DNA of 64,000 bases. Origin: Cyanomargarita calcarea GSE-NOS-MK-12-04C. Its GTDB lineage: Bacteria > Cyanobacteriota > Cyanobacteriia > Cyanobacteriales > Nostocaceae. The stretch is taken from the NCBI GenBank assembly GCA_019359595.1, contig JAHHGZ010000032.1, positions 1-64,000 of the forward strand. The letters are read 5' to 3'. Both the position numbers and the translations under genes were made by a program. Positions 8,363-17,555 of the stretch are shown here, piece after piece. Numbering within the stretch: position 1 is the first letter of the stretch; each line of letters starts with the position of its first letter. A model generated the notes under the pieces. It saw nothing but the letters and a program-made list of their open reading frames with translations, did not search any database and was not told the DNA's origin.

Positions 8363-9727
8363 ATGTCTCAAGAAGCCAGCACGCATCTTATAGTACCAGA
8401 AGCATCAGAAGAATTAATCGCCAATGAACCTTGGTCGATAGAAAATTACGCTGATGGTTTGATTGATGAACTTTTTTGCGATATCGACCAGATTCTGGAT
8501 AATAGCAGAAATTTACCTTCTCAAACAGTGCAATCGGGGTATACTCCCGTACAAACTATTAAGGTACAACAAATTGTTGTTCCAGAAACACAAATCAGAC
8601 AACCGATACAGGCAGTTGCTGAAGTTAAAAATAACCATTTGAGTAGGGTTGCGCATGAGACACCCCATTCGAGCAAAACTGTTAAAAAAACTCGGAAAAA
8701 ATCGTCGGGCTGGGTCGGCAAACTGCTCTCGACGGGAGCTACTATCGGCGTAGCGATTGTTGGTGCAATCTGGCTGCTGAATTCTGGACTCCTGAGTCGT
8801 CTGAATAGCCAAATTGCCCAACAGTCTCTTCAACTAGCGCAAAAGCAGGCCCATCTCCCCACCCAAGTAGATGTTCAGGCAGATTTGGTTCAATATATGC
8901 TAAGAGCGCTTTCAGTCATTGACAGACAAGAGACAAAAAGCAATCTGAAATCTGCTAGACCTGTACTCAGCACCCAGGCATCTGCTAGCACACCCGCCTA
9001 TCCAGTTGCTATACCTACAGCCAAAAGTATATCAGGTAGTTTACCACCAGTGTTAGTATCTAGCGGTACTTCCCCTGCCCCAGCCCGTTCTACAACTGTT
9101 GTCGAGCGGATTTACATCCCCGTTTATCAAGCGCCATTGCCAATGCGCTATGCACCCCCACCAATCGGTGGTGTTGCGAATCCTTTACCACCAGTGGCAT
9201 TAGCCAAGAAGGGGATTCCACAAAAAGCACGATTCTCTGCACCGATAAAAACAGCCTTGAAGACTGTGCGTGAAGTGGCCAACCCAGATAATCTCAAAGC
9301 GTTTGCGTTTATGAGACAAATGCCTTTACTCAAGCCACTTAAGGTAACAAATGCACCAATTACAGTGCGGCAACCACCCAAACCCTTACCTGTATTGCCA
9401 GTTATTAGTGTATTTCGGGCTGCACCACCAAAACTACCTGTGGCTTCCGTACCTGCACCTCGTAGGGAAGTAATACCCCCACCACCTGTAAAACAGGAAG
9501 TCGCAGTCCAAGCTGCTTTTGCTCCACCTGCTCATGAGTTACAGGGAGTGCTAGATTTACCCGGTAAATCTGCAGCTTTGTTTAAAATTGATGGTGCAAC
9601 CCGTCGGATCGATGTGGGTGAAGGTATTGGGGCTAGTGGTTGGACACTTGTGGAGGTCACCAAAGACGAAGCAGTTGTCCGTCGCAATGGAGAAGTGCGA
9701 TCGATTTTTGCAGGACAAAAGTTTTAA
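8363..9727 (+). CDS. Membrane-anchored Pro-rich protein with PilP/GspC-like C-terminal domain
   Basis: A 454-residue protein of unknown function. Residues 1-115 are acidic and cytosolic, followed by a basic patch (KKTRKKSSGW) and one membrane helix at about 125-150, giving an N-in single-pass topology. A long Pro/Val/Ala-rich region (about 200-395) follows. The last 60 residues (GVLDLPGKSAALFKIDGA, then GVTRRIDVGEG-like and VRSIFAGQKF) look like the small beta domain of PilP/GspC inner-membrane proteins, which link to an outer-membrane secretin. A role in type IV pili or type II-like export is therefore possible, but no pil or gsp genes lie nearby. No strong ribosome site precedes ATG 8363. 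Confidence 0.7.
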   Translation: MSQEASTHLIVPEASEELIANEPWSIENYADGLIDELFCDIDQILDNSRNLPSQTVQSGYTPVQTIKVQQIVVPETQIRQPIQAVAEVKNNHLSRVAHETPHSSKTVKKTRKKSSGWVGKLLSTGATIGVAIVGAIWLLNSGLLSRLNSQIAQQSLQLAQKQAHLPTQVDVQADLVQYMLRALSVIDRQETKSNLKSARPVLSTQASASTPAYPVAIPTAKSISGSLPPVLVSSGTSPAPARSTTVVERIYIPVYQAPLPMRYAPPPIGGVANPLPPVALAKKGIPQKARFSAPIKTALKTVREVANPDNLKAFAFMRQMPLLKPLKVTNAPITVRQPPKPLPVLPVISVFRAAPPKLPVASVPAPRREVIPPPPVKQEVAVQAAFAPPAHELQGVLDLPGKSAALFKIDGATRRIDVGEGIGASGWTLVEVTKDEAVVRRNGEVRSIFAGQKF

Positions 9728-10406
9728 GGGTTTGCGAGAGTTTTTAATTATCTCCAGATTGTCAGAAAAGCATCACAAAAAGCATTTACTACAAAGCATT
9801 AGTCTCGCAACTTTTTACTGCCTTTGTTGGGAGTGAAAACGTGAAAGAAAATTTATTTAACATTTTTCGCATTGCTGAATCTAGGTTATGAAAATTAATA
9901 CGTAAATTCAGCAATGCTAAACTTTTGATATTGGGAGACATCATTACAATGAGAAGTGATTCTGAAGCATACTCACTTGACACATTTATGCTATTTTGTC
10001 AAGGCTTGCCCCAGTTCTACGAACTATGTTTTATTGGAAAACTCCAGTTCTCAAAATGGATGAAGTTTAGTATCAACATAATGACATTTCTCATCAGGTA
10101 ATTTATTTTCCCCTTATTCTCCTCACCATTCCCATTCCCATCGTTGTTTAAATCGATTGTTTTCTCAACATTACTGGCTCGGTCGTATAACTGAGAGTAA
10201 GTACAAGTATTTGCCCAAGGTTGCGTAGACTGGGGTGTACCTTGAATGCTAGTAATAAAGGATAAAGTTTAGGGACTGACTCTTTACCGTCGCAGGAGAT
10301 ACAGATGCCCAAACTTTTATGTGGATTAGGGTTTTCTGCCCACTTCCTTTAAAACATATTAGTCTAAAATCATTTGGTATCCGATCGGTCGGGATCGCTT
10401 TAAAAA
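9728..10406. other. Intergenic, 680 bp
   Basis: No gene with coding character or RNA gene was recognised. The region is A/T-rich with short open frames only. It must hold the promoter of the ABC cluster that begins at 10407. Confidence 0.6.
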
Positions 10407-11405
10407 ATGATTGAAGTTGACCATCTGAGTAAAATCTATGGCTCTACCCCAGCTATTACTGATGTTAGTTTTAACGTTGAACAAGGGGAAATTCTCGGAT
10501 TTTTGGGGCCTAATGGTGCTGGGAAAACCACAACCATGAGGATTTTAGCTGGTTATTTGCCTGCAACGAACGGTACAGCCAGAATTGCTGGCTATGATGT
10601 CCATGAAAATTCTATGTCTGTACGACAGAAAATAGGTTACTTGCCAGAAACGCCGCCATTATATCCAGAGATGACGGTATTATCATTTTTGTACTTTGTG
10701 GCGCGAATTAAAGGAGTTCCAGCAGGCGATCGCAACAATAAGGTACAAGCCGCAATTGAACGCTGCAACCTCGAAGATAAGCGCCATGTTATCATTCGTA
10801 AACTTTCTAAAGGTTATCGCCAAAGAGTTGGTATTGCTCAGGCGATCGTTCACGATCCACCGGCGATAATTCTAGACGAACCCACCGTCGGACTCGATCC
10901 CCGGCAAATTATTGAGGTGCGAAATCTGATTAAAAGCCTCGCAGGTAGCCACACAATTATCCTTTCTACCCACATCTTGCCAGAAGTCAGCATGACTTGC
11001 AGCCGAGTCGCGATCATTAATCGCGGCAAAATCGTGGCAATTAATACCCCAGAAAATTTGATGGCACAGTTGACAAGCGGGTCTGGATATGAATTAGAGA
11101 TTGAGGGTGATATTGGGTTGGCGAAACAGGTACTACAAAATGTATCAGGTGTAGGTCTGGTAGAATCAATGCACTTGTCTACCCCCCTTCAAAACAACCG
11201 CACTGCAATTAGGGTGATATCGCAACCAGGAACCGAACCGGGACGGGATATAGCTTCTTCGTTAGTACGTGCGGGGTTTGCTCTGTATGAAATGCGGCGG
11301 GTGTTAGCCACTTTAGAAGACGTATTTTTGCAGTTAACCACAGAAGAAAAAAACTTGGAATTTGAGGTAGACTCAACACCAGCCAAAGAAGGAGAAGCCG
11401 CATAA
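10407..11405 (+). CDS. ABC transporter ATP-binding protein, GldA-like
   Basis: A 332-residue ATPase of an ABC-2 type exporter. Walker A GPNGAGKTT lies at residues 34-42, the Q-loop near 82, the signature LSKGYRQ near 135, Walker B IILDEPT near 155 and the switch His (STHILPEV) near 190. The last 110 residues form the extra C-terminal domain seen in GldA/CcmA-like ATPases. It abuts the permease gene without a gap (TAA then ATG), so the two are co-transcribed and probably translationally coupled. Together with the next three genes it forms a Gld-like system; in Bacteroidetes GldAFG is needed for gliding, while the role in cyanobacteria is not established. Confidence 0.93.
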   Translation: MIEVDHLSKIYGSTPAITDVSFNVEQGEILGFLGPNGAGKTTTMRILAGYLPATNGTARIAGYDVHENSMSVRQKIGYLPETPPLYPEMTVLSFLYFVARIKGVPAGDRNNKVQAAIERCNLEDKRHVIIRKLSKGYRQRVGIAQAIVHDPPAIILDEPTVGLDPRQIIEVRNLIKSLAGSHTIILSTHILPEVSMTCSRVAIINRGKIVAINTPENLMAQLTSGSGYELEIEGDIGLAKQVLQNVSGVGLVESMHLSTPLQNNRTAIRVISQPGTEPGRDIASSLVRAGFALYEMRRVLATLEDVFLQLTTEEKNLEFEVDSTPAKEGEAA

Positions 11406-12218
11406 ATGGGTGTAGTACTGGGAAATATCATTGCCATTTATCGCCGAGAGTTACAAAGCTATTTTGTATCGCCATTAGCTTACGCGATCGCAGGAGTGTT
11501 TTGGTTTCTTGCAGGACTGTTTTTTGTCTTGATTTTGATGGGGCCAGACGGCATTTTACCAACAGTGGCGGCACTAGACATCCAAGGACAACAGGTGGGA
11601 ACACAAGTACCGCCAATAGATGTGCCATATGAATTTATTCGGGCATTTTTAGACCGGATGGGGTGGTTGTTGTTGTTTGTGCTGCCAATTCTCTCAATGG
11701 GATTATATGCCGAAGAACGCAAGCGCGGCACATTGGAACTCTTAGCCACATCACCAATTACCAACTGGGCAGTCGCCATAGGTAAATTATTGGGTGTACT
11801 GACGTTTTTTATCACATTGGTCATGCCCCTGTTGGTATTAGAAGCGATCGCTTTAAGTGGGGCAAGTCCGAAAATGTCACTACAGATTCCTCTCTTAGGA
11901 CATTTGGCTTTAATTCTACTAGCAGCGGCAATTTTGTCCTTAGGGATGTTTATTTCCTCTTTAACAGACAGCACAATCCTCTCTGCCGTCCTGACATTTG
12001 CGGTGATTTTGTTACTATTATTCATTGATTTAATCGCCAAAAATATCGGCGGTTCCTTGGGAGAAGCTCTAGGTCATTTCTCATTGTTAAAACATTACAA
12101 CACCCTCCTCCAAGGGATTTTCGATACCAGCAGTTTAATTTTATTTGCCAGTTACATTGTTTTAGGCATTTTTCTTACAGCCCAATCAATTGATGCACTG
12201 CGTTTTCAACGGCAATAG
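11406..12218 (+). CDS. ABC-2 permease, GldF-like
   Basis: A 270-residue permease with six likely membrane helices. Helix 1 is near residues 22-45, then a periplasmic loop (about 45-80), and the remaining helices run to the C-terminus. The motif EERKRGTLELLATSPI (about residues 103-118) is the conserved cytosolic segment of ABC-2 permeases. The start is directly after the ATPase stop. The partner ATPase is at 10407, and the auxiliary protein is encoded downstream past a heptad-repeat spacer. Confidence 0.9.
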   Translation: MGVVLGNIIAIYRRELQSYFVSPLAYAIAGVFWFLAGLFFVLILMGPDGILPTVAALDIQGQQVGTQVPPIDVPYEFIRAFLDRMGWLLLFVLPILSMGLYAEERKRGTLELLATSPITNWAVAIGKLLGVLTFFITLVMPLLVLEAIALSGASPKMSLQIPLLGHLALILLAAAILSLGMFISSLTDSTILSAVLTFAVILLLLFIDLIAKNIGGSLGEALGHFSLLKHYNTLLQGIFDTSSLILFASYIVLGIFLTAQSIDALRFQRQ

Positions 12219-12323
12219 TTAGTTAGTCGTTATTGGTTAGTGGTTATTGGTTAGTAGGCAACAACTAACAACCAACGACTAACAACTAACAATTAACAAC
12301 TAACAACTAACAATTAACAAAAT
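12219..12323. repeat. Heptad repeats (STRR) with inverted halves
   Basis: The spacer begins with GTTAGT/GGTTAGT units and continues with CTAACAA units on the same strand, so the two halves can pair into a long imperfect hairpin. Short tandem heptads of this sort are a known feature of heterocystous cyanobacteria. It divides the permease gene from the GldG-like gene and may limit read-through. Confidence 0.75.
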
Positions 12324-14045
12324 ATGAAAATAATCGCTAATAAGAAACCTTGGAAATATCTATTTTGGCTTGGCCCGTTTCTAATTACTGCGGGTTTGAC
12401 ATCTGGGCTATTAACAGAAAAATGGGGAACAATCCCACTAATATTGCTGATTTCAGGGACTGTGATTACCGGATTTTGGCTTTTTTGGCAAAGTCAACAA
12501 AATAACTGGTGGTCCAAGCGTTCCACCCAAGCTGGTACAAATGCTCTAGTTGCAACTGTCTCTGTATTGGCAATTTTAGGCCTAATCAACTTTCTCGGTA
12601 CTCGCTACCACCTGCGGACAGACTTAACAGAAGCGCAGTTGTTTACCCTAGCCCCTCAGTCCAAAGAATTAGTACGTTCTTTGAAACAACCTGTTAAAGT
12701 ATGGCTGTTTGATGTGACTCAAAATTCCATTGATAGGGAACTGCTAGAAAATTATCGCCGACAAAGCCCAAAATTTCAATTTGAGTATATAGACCCGCAA
12801 GCCAGACCGGGACTTGCAGAAAAATTCGGTGTTAAAGATTATGGCGAAATTTATCTGGAATCTGGAGACAAACGCCAGTTAGTGCAGGCAATCAATGAAA
12901 ACGAACGTCTTTCAGAAGTCCGTTTAACTAATCGCTTGCAACAAATCAGCAGCGCCACCACAACTAAAGTTTACTTGCTTCAAGGTCACGGCGAACACCA
13001 ACTAGGAGCCGGCGAAGGTGGAATGTCCCAAGCAACTCAAGCATTAGGTGATAAAAACTACATACCTGAACCGCTGAATTTAGTCGAAAAATCAAAAATA
13101 CCAGAAGATGCAACTGTTGTAGTCATAGCGGGCCCTAAACGAGCGCTATTTGATCCTGAGGTTGCCGCATTGCGAGATTATCTCAATCGCGGCGGTAATG
13201 TATTGTTGATGGTAGACCCTAACACCGACTCCAAAGTTGAGCCTTTGTTGCAAGAATGGGGCGTCAAATTGGATAATCGGTTGGCGGTTGATGTTTCTGG
13301 GGGAGTAGGGCTTGGTCCTGCTGTTGCCCTAATAAATGAATATGGCAAACATCCGATTACCAAAAATTTTGGTAACGGTATTTCTTTTTATCGTCTAGCA
13401 CGACCGATAGACGCAACACCAGTACCCGGTATTGAAGCAACAGAATTATTGCGAACCAAACCTTACCCCAGTAGTTGGGCTGAAAGCGACCTTTCAAGCG
13501 AAAATTTACAGTTCAATGAAGGAAGCGATCGCAAAGGACCCCTCACCCTAGGCATAGCATTAACTAGGAAAGCCGGAAGTAAAATAAATCCCACACCCAT
13601 CCCAACCCCATCACCCACTATCGAGCTTACCCCCAAAGCTTCCCCAACAACTCAAGCTAAAGCCAGCCCATCTCCCACTCCCAAATCTTCCTCAACCCCC
13701 ATAACACTAGCTCCACCCCCCGCTCCTAATTCTTCCCCCTCCCCGACTCCCTCAGCTTCTCCACTCGAAACCACAAAAGAATCACGTCTAGTAGTATTAG
13801 GAAATTCTGATTTTGCCACCGATGGCTTATTTGACAAGCAGCTAAACGGAGATGTATTCCTCAACTCAGTCTCGTGGTTGAGTCAGCAAGACGAACAAAC
13901 CCTTTCAATTCGTCCCAAGGAAGCAAAAAATCGCCGGATTAACATGACCGCAGCACAAGCCAATCTTTTGGCATTATCGTCACTATTAATTTTACCTTTG
14001 TTAGGTTTTGCTTGTTCAACTTTTTTCTGGTGGCGAAGAAGGTAA
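12324..14045 (+). CDS. GldG-like ABC transporter auxiliary protein
   Basis: A 573-residue membrane protein of the GldG / ABC_transp_aux family (PF09822-like). Two N-terminal membrane helices (about 14-55) and a third at 68-90 precede a large periplasmic domain. The segment YLLQGHGEHQLG (about 217-228) and VVVIAGPKRALFDPEV (about 256-271) are the family-typical blocks. A Pro/Ser/Thr-rich linker occupies about 425-485. A final helix with a basic end (FFWWRRR) anchors the C-terminus. It presumably works with the ATPase and permease just upstream. The substrate is unknown. Confidence 0.88.
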   Translation: MKIIANKKPWKYLFWLGPFLITAGLTSGLLTEKWGTIPLILLISGTVITGFWLFWQSQQNNWWSKRSTQAGTNALVATVSVLAILGLINFLGTRYHLRTDLTEAQLFTLAPQSKELVRSLKQPVKVWLFDVTQNSIDRELLENYRRQSPKFQFEYIDPQARPGLAEKFGVKDYGEIYLESGDKRQLVQAINENERLSEVRLTNRLQQISSATTTKVYLLQGHGEHQLGAGEGGMSQATQALGDKNYIPEPLNLVEKSKIPEDATVVVIAGPKRALFDPEVAALRDYLNRGGNVLLMVDPNTDSKVEPLLQEWGVKLDNRLAVDVSGGVGLGPAVALINEYGKHPITKNFGNGISFYRLARPIDATPVPGIEATELLRTKPYPSSWAESDLSSENLQFNEGSDRKGPLTLGIALTRKAGSKINPTPIPTPSPTIELTPKASPTTQAKASPSPTPKSSSTPITLAPPPAPNSSPSPTPSASPLETTKESRLVVLGNSDFATDGLFDKQLNGDVFLNSVSWLSQQDEQTLSIRPKEAKNRRINMTAAQANLLALSSLLILPLLGFACSTFFWWRRR

Positions 14046-14103
14046 AGTTAGGAGTTAGGAGTTAGTGGTTATTTACTAGTAACAAATAACAAATAATTAA
14101 AAA

Positions 14104-14733
14104 ATGAAAGTGCAACGGACAACTGTAATTTTGATACTTCTAGCGCTGGGTTTAGGTGGTTTTGTCTACTTGTATGAATTTAATTGGAAGAATCAGCGAG
14201 AGGAAGTTAAGGAGAAAAATCAGCAAATTTTCTCTTTTGCAGCAGATGATGTGCAATCTTTGTCTCTTAAAACTAATAGTGTGAATGTAAATTTGGATCG
14301 TAATAATAGTTCGGACAAACCAAAATGGTTGCTCAAATCTCCCGAACAAGCACCAGCAAGTGATGCTAGCGTATCCTATTTGATGGATTTACTGGTGAAG
14401 GGAACAAGCAACCGCATTTTATCTGTTCCAACTAACCAGCTTCCAGAATTCAGTTTAGATAAGCCCCAAGCGACTATCGAAGTCAAACTCAAAAATCAGA
14501 AAACCCATCAGTTAACTTTGGGCAAGTCTGACTTTAACCGACGATTCTTATATGCTCGAACTAACCCTGCAACTAAAGCAGATGGAAATGTAGATGTGCT
14601 GTTGGTATCACCAGATTTTGAGAATGCAGTTAATCGACAAGTTTCCGAGTGGAAACAACCAGAAGACAACACTGGAAAACTACCTTCTCCAAGCCCCATT
14701 TTGCCCAGCCCCACAAACACCAAAAAGCCATAA
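14104..14733 (+). CDS. DUF4340-type membrane-anchored protein
   Basis: A 209-residue protein with one N-terminal helix (residues 7-26) and a periplasmic domain of the DUF4340 type. The pattern of a strand (FAADDVQSLSLK), a WLLKSP segment and TLGKSDFNRRFLYAR is characteristic. The C-terminus is Pro/Ser-rich and ends early, so it is shorter than many family members with two tandem DUF4340 units. DUF4340 proteins usually sit beside GldG-like genes, as here, which supports a shared complex. The ATG follows a short heptad-repeat spacer after the GldG-like stop. Confidence 0.8.
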   Translation: MKVQRTTVILILLALGLGGFVYLYEFNWKNQREEVKEKNQQIFSFAADDVQSLSLKTNSVNVNLDRNNSSDKPKWLLKSPEQAPASDASVSYLMDLLVKGTSNRILSVPTNQLPEFSLDKPQATIEVKLKNQKTHQLTLGKSDFNRRFLYARTNPATKADGNVDVLLVSPDFENAVNRQVSEWKQPEDNTGKLPSPSPILPSPTNTKKP

Positions 14734-14777
14734 TTGACTAAAAAATTCTGCCCTCCTCTGCGTTTCAAAAATAACCC

Positions 14778-15050
14778 TCACTCTTCAGAAACAGTTTGAT
14801 TCGACATATCGATTAGGAAATCAATAATTCCTTTATGCTTTTTGTGAAAATTTAAAAGTTCCAAGTAAGCAAACGGCACTATTATTACCCATAAAATAGA
14901 AGCAACAATTAAAATGACGGTAGAAAAAGAGCGTTGTGTTGAAGTCATCTCCTCATCTTCTATAAAAAAATCTAGCCATTTATAGAAAAAACAACAAGCT
15001 ATCCCAAAATAAGCAATTACTGCTAAATAAATTAAAAATTGCTGTAACAT
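14778..15050 (-). CDS. Small two-helix membrane protein, unknown function
   Basis: A 90-residue frame with two clear hydrophobic segments (about 4-26 and 42-66) separated by an acidic loop (FIEDEEMTS), and a polar tail. ATG at 15050. No family was recognised. The hydropathy is that of a real membrane protein, and it converges with the DUF4340 gene. Composition is as A/T-rich as its surroundings. Confidence 0.55.
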   Translation of the reverse strand: MLQQFLIYLAVIAYFGIACCFFYKWLDFFIEDEEMTSTQRSFSTVILIVASILWVIIVPFAYLELLNFHKKHKGIIDFLIDMSNQTVSEE

Positions 15051-15846
15051 AATAGTAAGTTAGTTGTCAGTGAAGCTGATGTTGATAGTTTCCTTTTAAA
15101 AAGGGCATAACCATGCTTGATTGTTGAATACAAATCGACTTTTATGAACCGTTTTTTCTCGATTTGAAATTGTACTACCTTTATAGAATTCATAGACTAT
15201 ATCTGATACTAATAAATACCATGTACACTTTGCATACCCTTTATCAAATTTATATTTTTCCAGATGTAGTGAGAACATACAAGCAAGTAAGCTTCTGTCA
15301 CTGCAAGTTTTCCTGTTTACTTAACAACTAAAACAATAAGTTAAAGTCAACTTTTGAGACCTATGTCATGAACAAAAACTATATTTTAAACTTTGGAAAT
15401 TAGGAGCGATGGAAAACAACTTAACCCGATAATAAGTGTTTGTGCAGTGCGTAACTCTTGAAAAGGTAAAATTTATTAAAATTATTCAAGAATAGTAAAA
15501 ATTGCCTAAATACTCTATATTGTGAATTAATAAAGGTTTTGCTAGATGCAATGAAGGAGAAAGAACTAAAAAAATACCCCTTTATTATTGTTTTGTTTGT
15601 AAGAAAATAATTCAGTAGGTACCCATAATTCGTTCAAACTGATCTTAGCAGATAAAATTTTCTAGAGTTCAAGATAAAATTTTATACTATGATTTATGGG
15701 AAGATAAATACATTGTTTACACTTAGAAGCTTTTAGTTAGGTTTGAAACGAAATCTAATTTCATATTACCTGTATAAAATTAGAGTGAAATTAGTGATAA
15801 TACTTAAAAGCTACATTTAAGAATCAAGCTAGCATTTAAACTAACT
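15051..15846. other. Intergenic, about 800 bp, A/T-rich
   Basis: No gene, RNA or clear repeat was recognised. A 60-codon minus-strand frame (15096-15278) has no family match or good start. The stretch next to 15847 should hold the purU promoter. Confidence 0.55.
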
Positions 15847-16701
15847 ATGACCAGTCCGACAGCAACATTGCTAATTTCCTGTCCAGATCAACGGGGACTT
15901 GTAGCAAAAATTGCCAATTTCATTTATGCCAATGGCGGTAATATCATTCATGCGGATCAGCATACAGACTTTGCTGCTGGGTTATTCCTGACTCGGATTG
16001 AATGGCAACTTTCTGGGTTTAATTTGCCACGAAATTTAATCGCACCCGCATTTAATGCCATTGCCCAACCATTAAATGCCAAGTGGGAACTGCATTTTTC
16101 TGATGCTATGCCACGCATTGCTATTTGGGTAAGCAAACAAGATCATTGCCTGTATGACCTCATTTGGCGGCAGCGTGCAAAAGAATTCGCAGCGGAGATT
16201 CCCTTAATTATCAGCAACCATCCTGATTTAAACGCGATAGCAGAACAATTTGAGATTGAATACCACTACATACCTATTACCAAGGATAACAAGGCAGAAC
16301 AGGAAGAAAAACAACTAGAATTGTTACAGACGTACAACATTGATTTAGTTGTATTGGCGAAATATATGCAAATTGTCAGCGGAGATTTTATTGCCAAATT
16401 TCCCCAAATAGTTAATATTCACCACTCATTTTTACCAGCTTTTGTTGGTGCAAATCCCTATCACAGGGCTTTTGAACGTGGGGTTAAAGTTATTGGTGCA
16501 ACAGCGCATTATGCCACTGCCGATTTGGATGCAGGACCAATTATTGAGCAGGATGTTGTCAGGGTGAGTCACCGCGATGAAATTGACGATTTGATTAGAA
16601 AAGGTAAAGATTTGGAGAGGGTGGTATTGGCAAGAGCAGTGCGATCGCACTTACAAAATCGTGTCTTGGTATATGGCAATAGAACTGTAGTATTTGAATA
16701 A
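15847..16701 (+). CDS. purU: Formyltetrahydrofolate deformylase
   Basis: PurU hydrolyses 10-formyl-THF to formate and THF, balancing one-carbon pools for purine and methionine synthesis. The 284-residue protein has an N-terminal ACT domain (residues 5-80; LLISCPDQRGLVAKIA) and a C-terminal formyltransferase-like hydrolase domain. Catalytic residues are visible in VNIHHSFLPAF (Asn/His) and DLDAGPIIEQD (Asp), with GANPYHRAFERGVK between them. The length is normal. Single-gene unit; the start ATG fits homologs. Confidence 0.95.
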   Translation: MTSPTATLLISCPDQRGLVAKIANFIYANGGNIIHADQHTDFAAGLFLTRIEWQLSGFNLPRNLIAPAFNAIAQPLNAKWELHFSDAMPRIAIWVSKQDHCLYDLIWRQRAKEFAAEIPLIISNHPDLNAIAEQFEIEYHYIPITKDNKAEQEEKQLELLQTYNIDLVVLAKYMQIVSGDFIAKFPQIVNIHHSFLPAFVGANPYHRAFERGVKVIGATAHYATADLDAGPIIEQDVVRVSHRDEIDDLIRKGKDLERVVLARAVRSHLQNRVLVYGNRTVVFE

Positions 16702-16871
16702 TTTTACCTTGACAAAATTGGAGATGCGATATTCCTCGCCATCCTCCCCGTCTTACTCCCTAGAGGGATGGGGCAAACAGCCGTTAGGTAAATTTAATCA
16801 GATAAAATCTCAATGATGGCTATCTCACAGCATAATTAAGAAAGATTACGCTGCATTCATAAAACCCTACA

Positions 16872-17552
16872 ATGAGCCAAACTGCTTTAAATTTAGTTGC
16901 AATATCTATTTTTATAATCACGATTTCCAGTCTGTTAGGTCCATTATTTCACTTGTCGCCCACAGTCCCAGCACTTGCTACCTTCACAATTTTGGGAATC
17001 GCAACTCTCGATAGTTTCAGTTTACAAGGCAAGGGAGGTACCGTACTTTTAGACTGGATCGCTAGTTTTTCACCCGCACACAGAGAACGTATTATTCACC
17101 ACGAAGCCGGACATTTTCTCGTTGCGCACTTGTTGGATATCCCCGTAACTGGTTATACTCTTAGTGCCTGGGAAGCCCTCAGACAGAAACAACCAGGACA
17201 AGGTGGCGTGAGTTTTGATGATGCAGAATTAGCATCCCAACTCGAACAAGGTAAAATCAGCGCTCAAATGCTAGACCGCTACTGTACTATTTGGATGGCA
17301 GGGATTGCGGCTGAAACCTTGGTTTATGACAATGCCGAAGGTGGGGCTGATGATAGAAATAAGCTTGCAGGAGTATTGACAAATTTAGGTTTTTCTGAAT
17401 CTAGTGGCGAAATCAAACAGCGCCTTTGTACTCTGCAAGCGAAAACTTTACTACAAGAAAATTGGTCGGCGTACCAAGCTTTAATTTATGCTATGGGAAA
17501 ACGCGCCCCCCTCACAGAGTGTCAGAGTGCTATTAGTAATGCGATAGGTTGA
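16872..17552 (+). CDS. FtsH-like (M41) zinc peptidase without AAA domain
   Basis: A 226-residue membrane protein. Two helices span about 8-28 and 32-50; then a peptidase domain carries HEAGH at residues 77-81 and a likely third zinc ligand in GGADDRNKLAG (about 157-167). The layout follows the FtsH M41 peptidase, but there is no AAA ATPase module, so it is about one third of FtsH length. Such shortened members are found across cyanobacteria and are annotated as ATP-dependent Zn proteases by similarity, although they cannot bind ATP themselves. It may act alone or with a full FtsH in the thylakoid or plasma membrane. Confidence 0.8.
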   Translation: MSQTALNLVAISIFIITISSLLGPLFHLSPTVPALATFTILGIATLDSFSLQGKGGTVLLDWIASFSPAHRERIIHHEAGHFLVAHLLDIPVTGYTLSAWEALRQKQPGQGGVSFDDAELASQLEQGKISAQMLDRYCTIWMAGIAAETLVYDNAEGGADDRNKLAGVLTNLGFSESSGEIKQRLCTLQAKTLLQENWSAYQALIYAMGKRAPLTECQSAISNAIG

Positions 17553-17555
17553 TTC

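Noticed and set aside
15096-15278. 60-codon minus-strand frame upstream of the small membrane protein
   Set aside because: No family, no ribosome site, and composition equal to the A/T-rich spacer.
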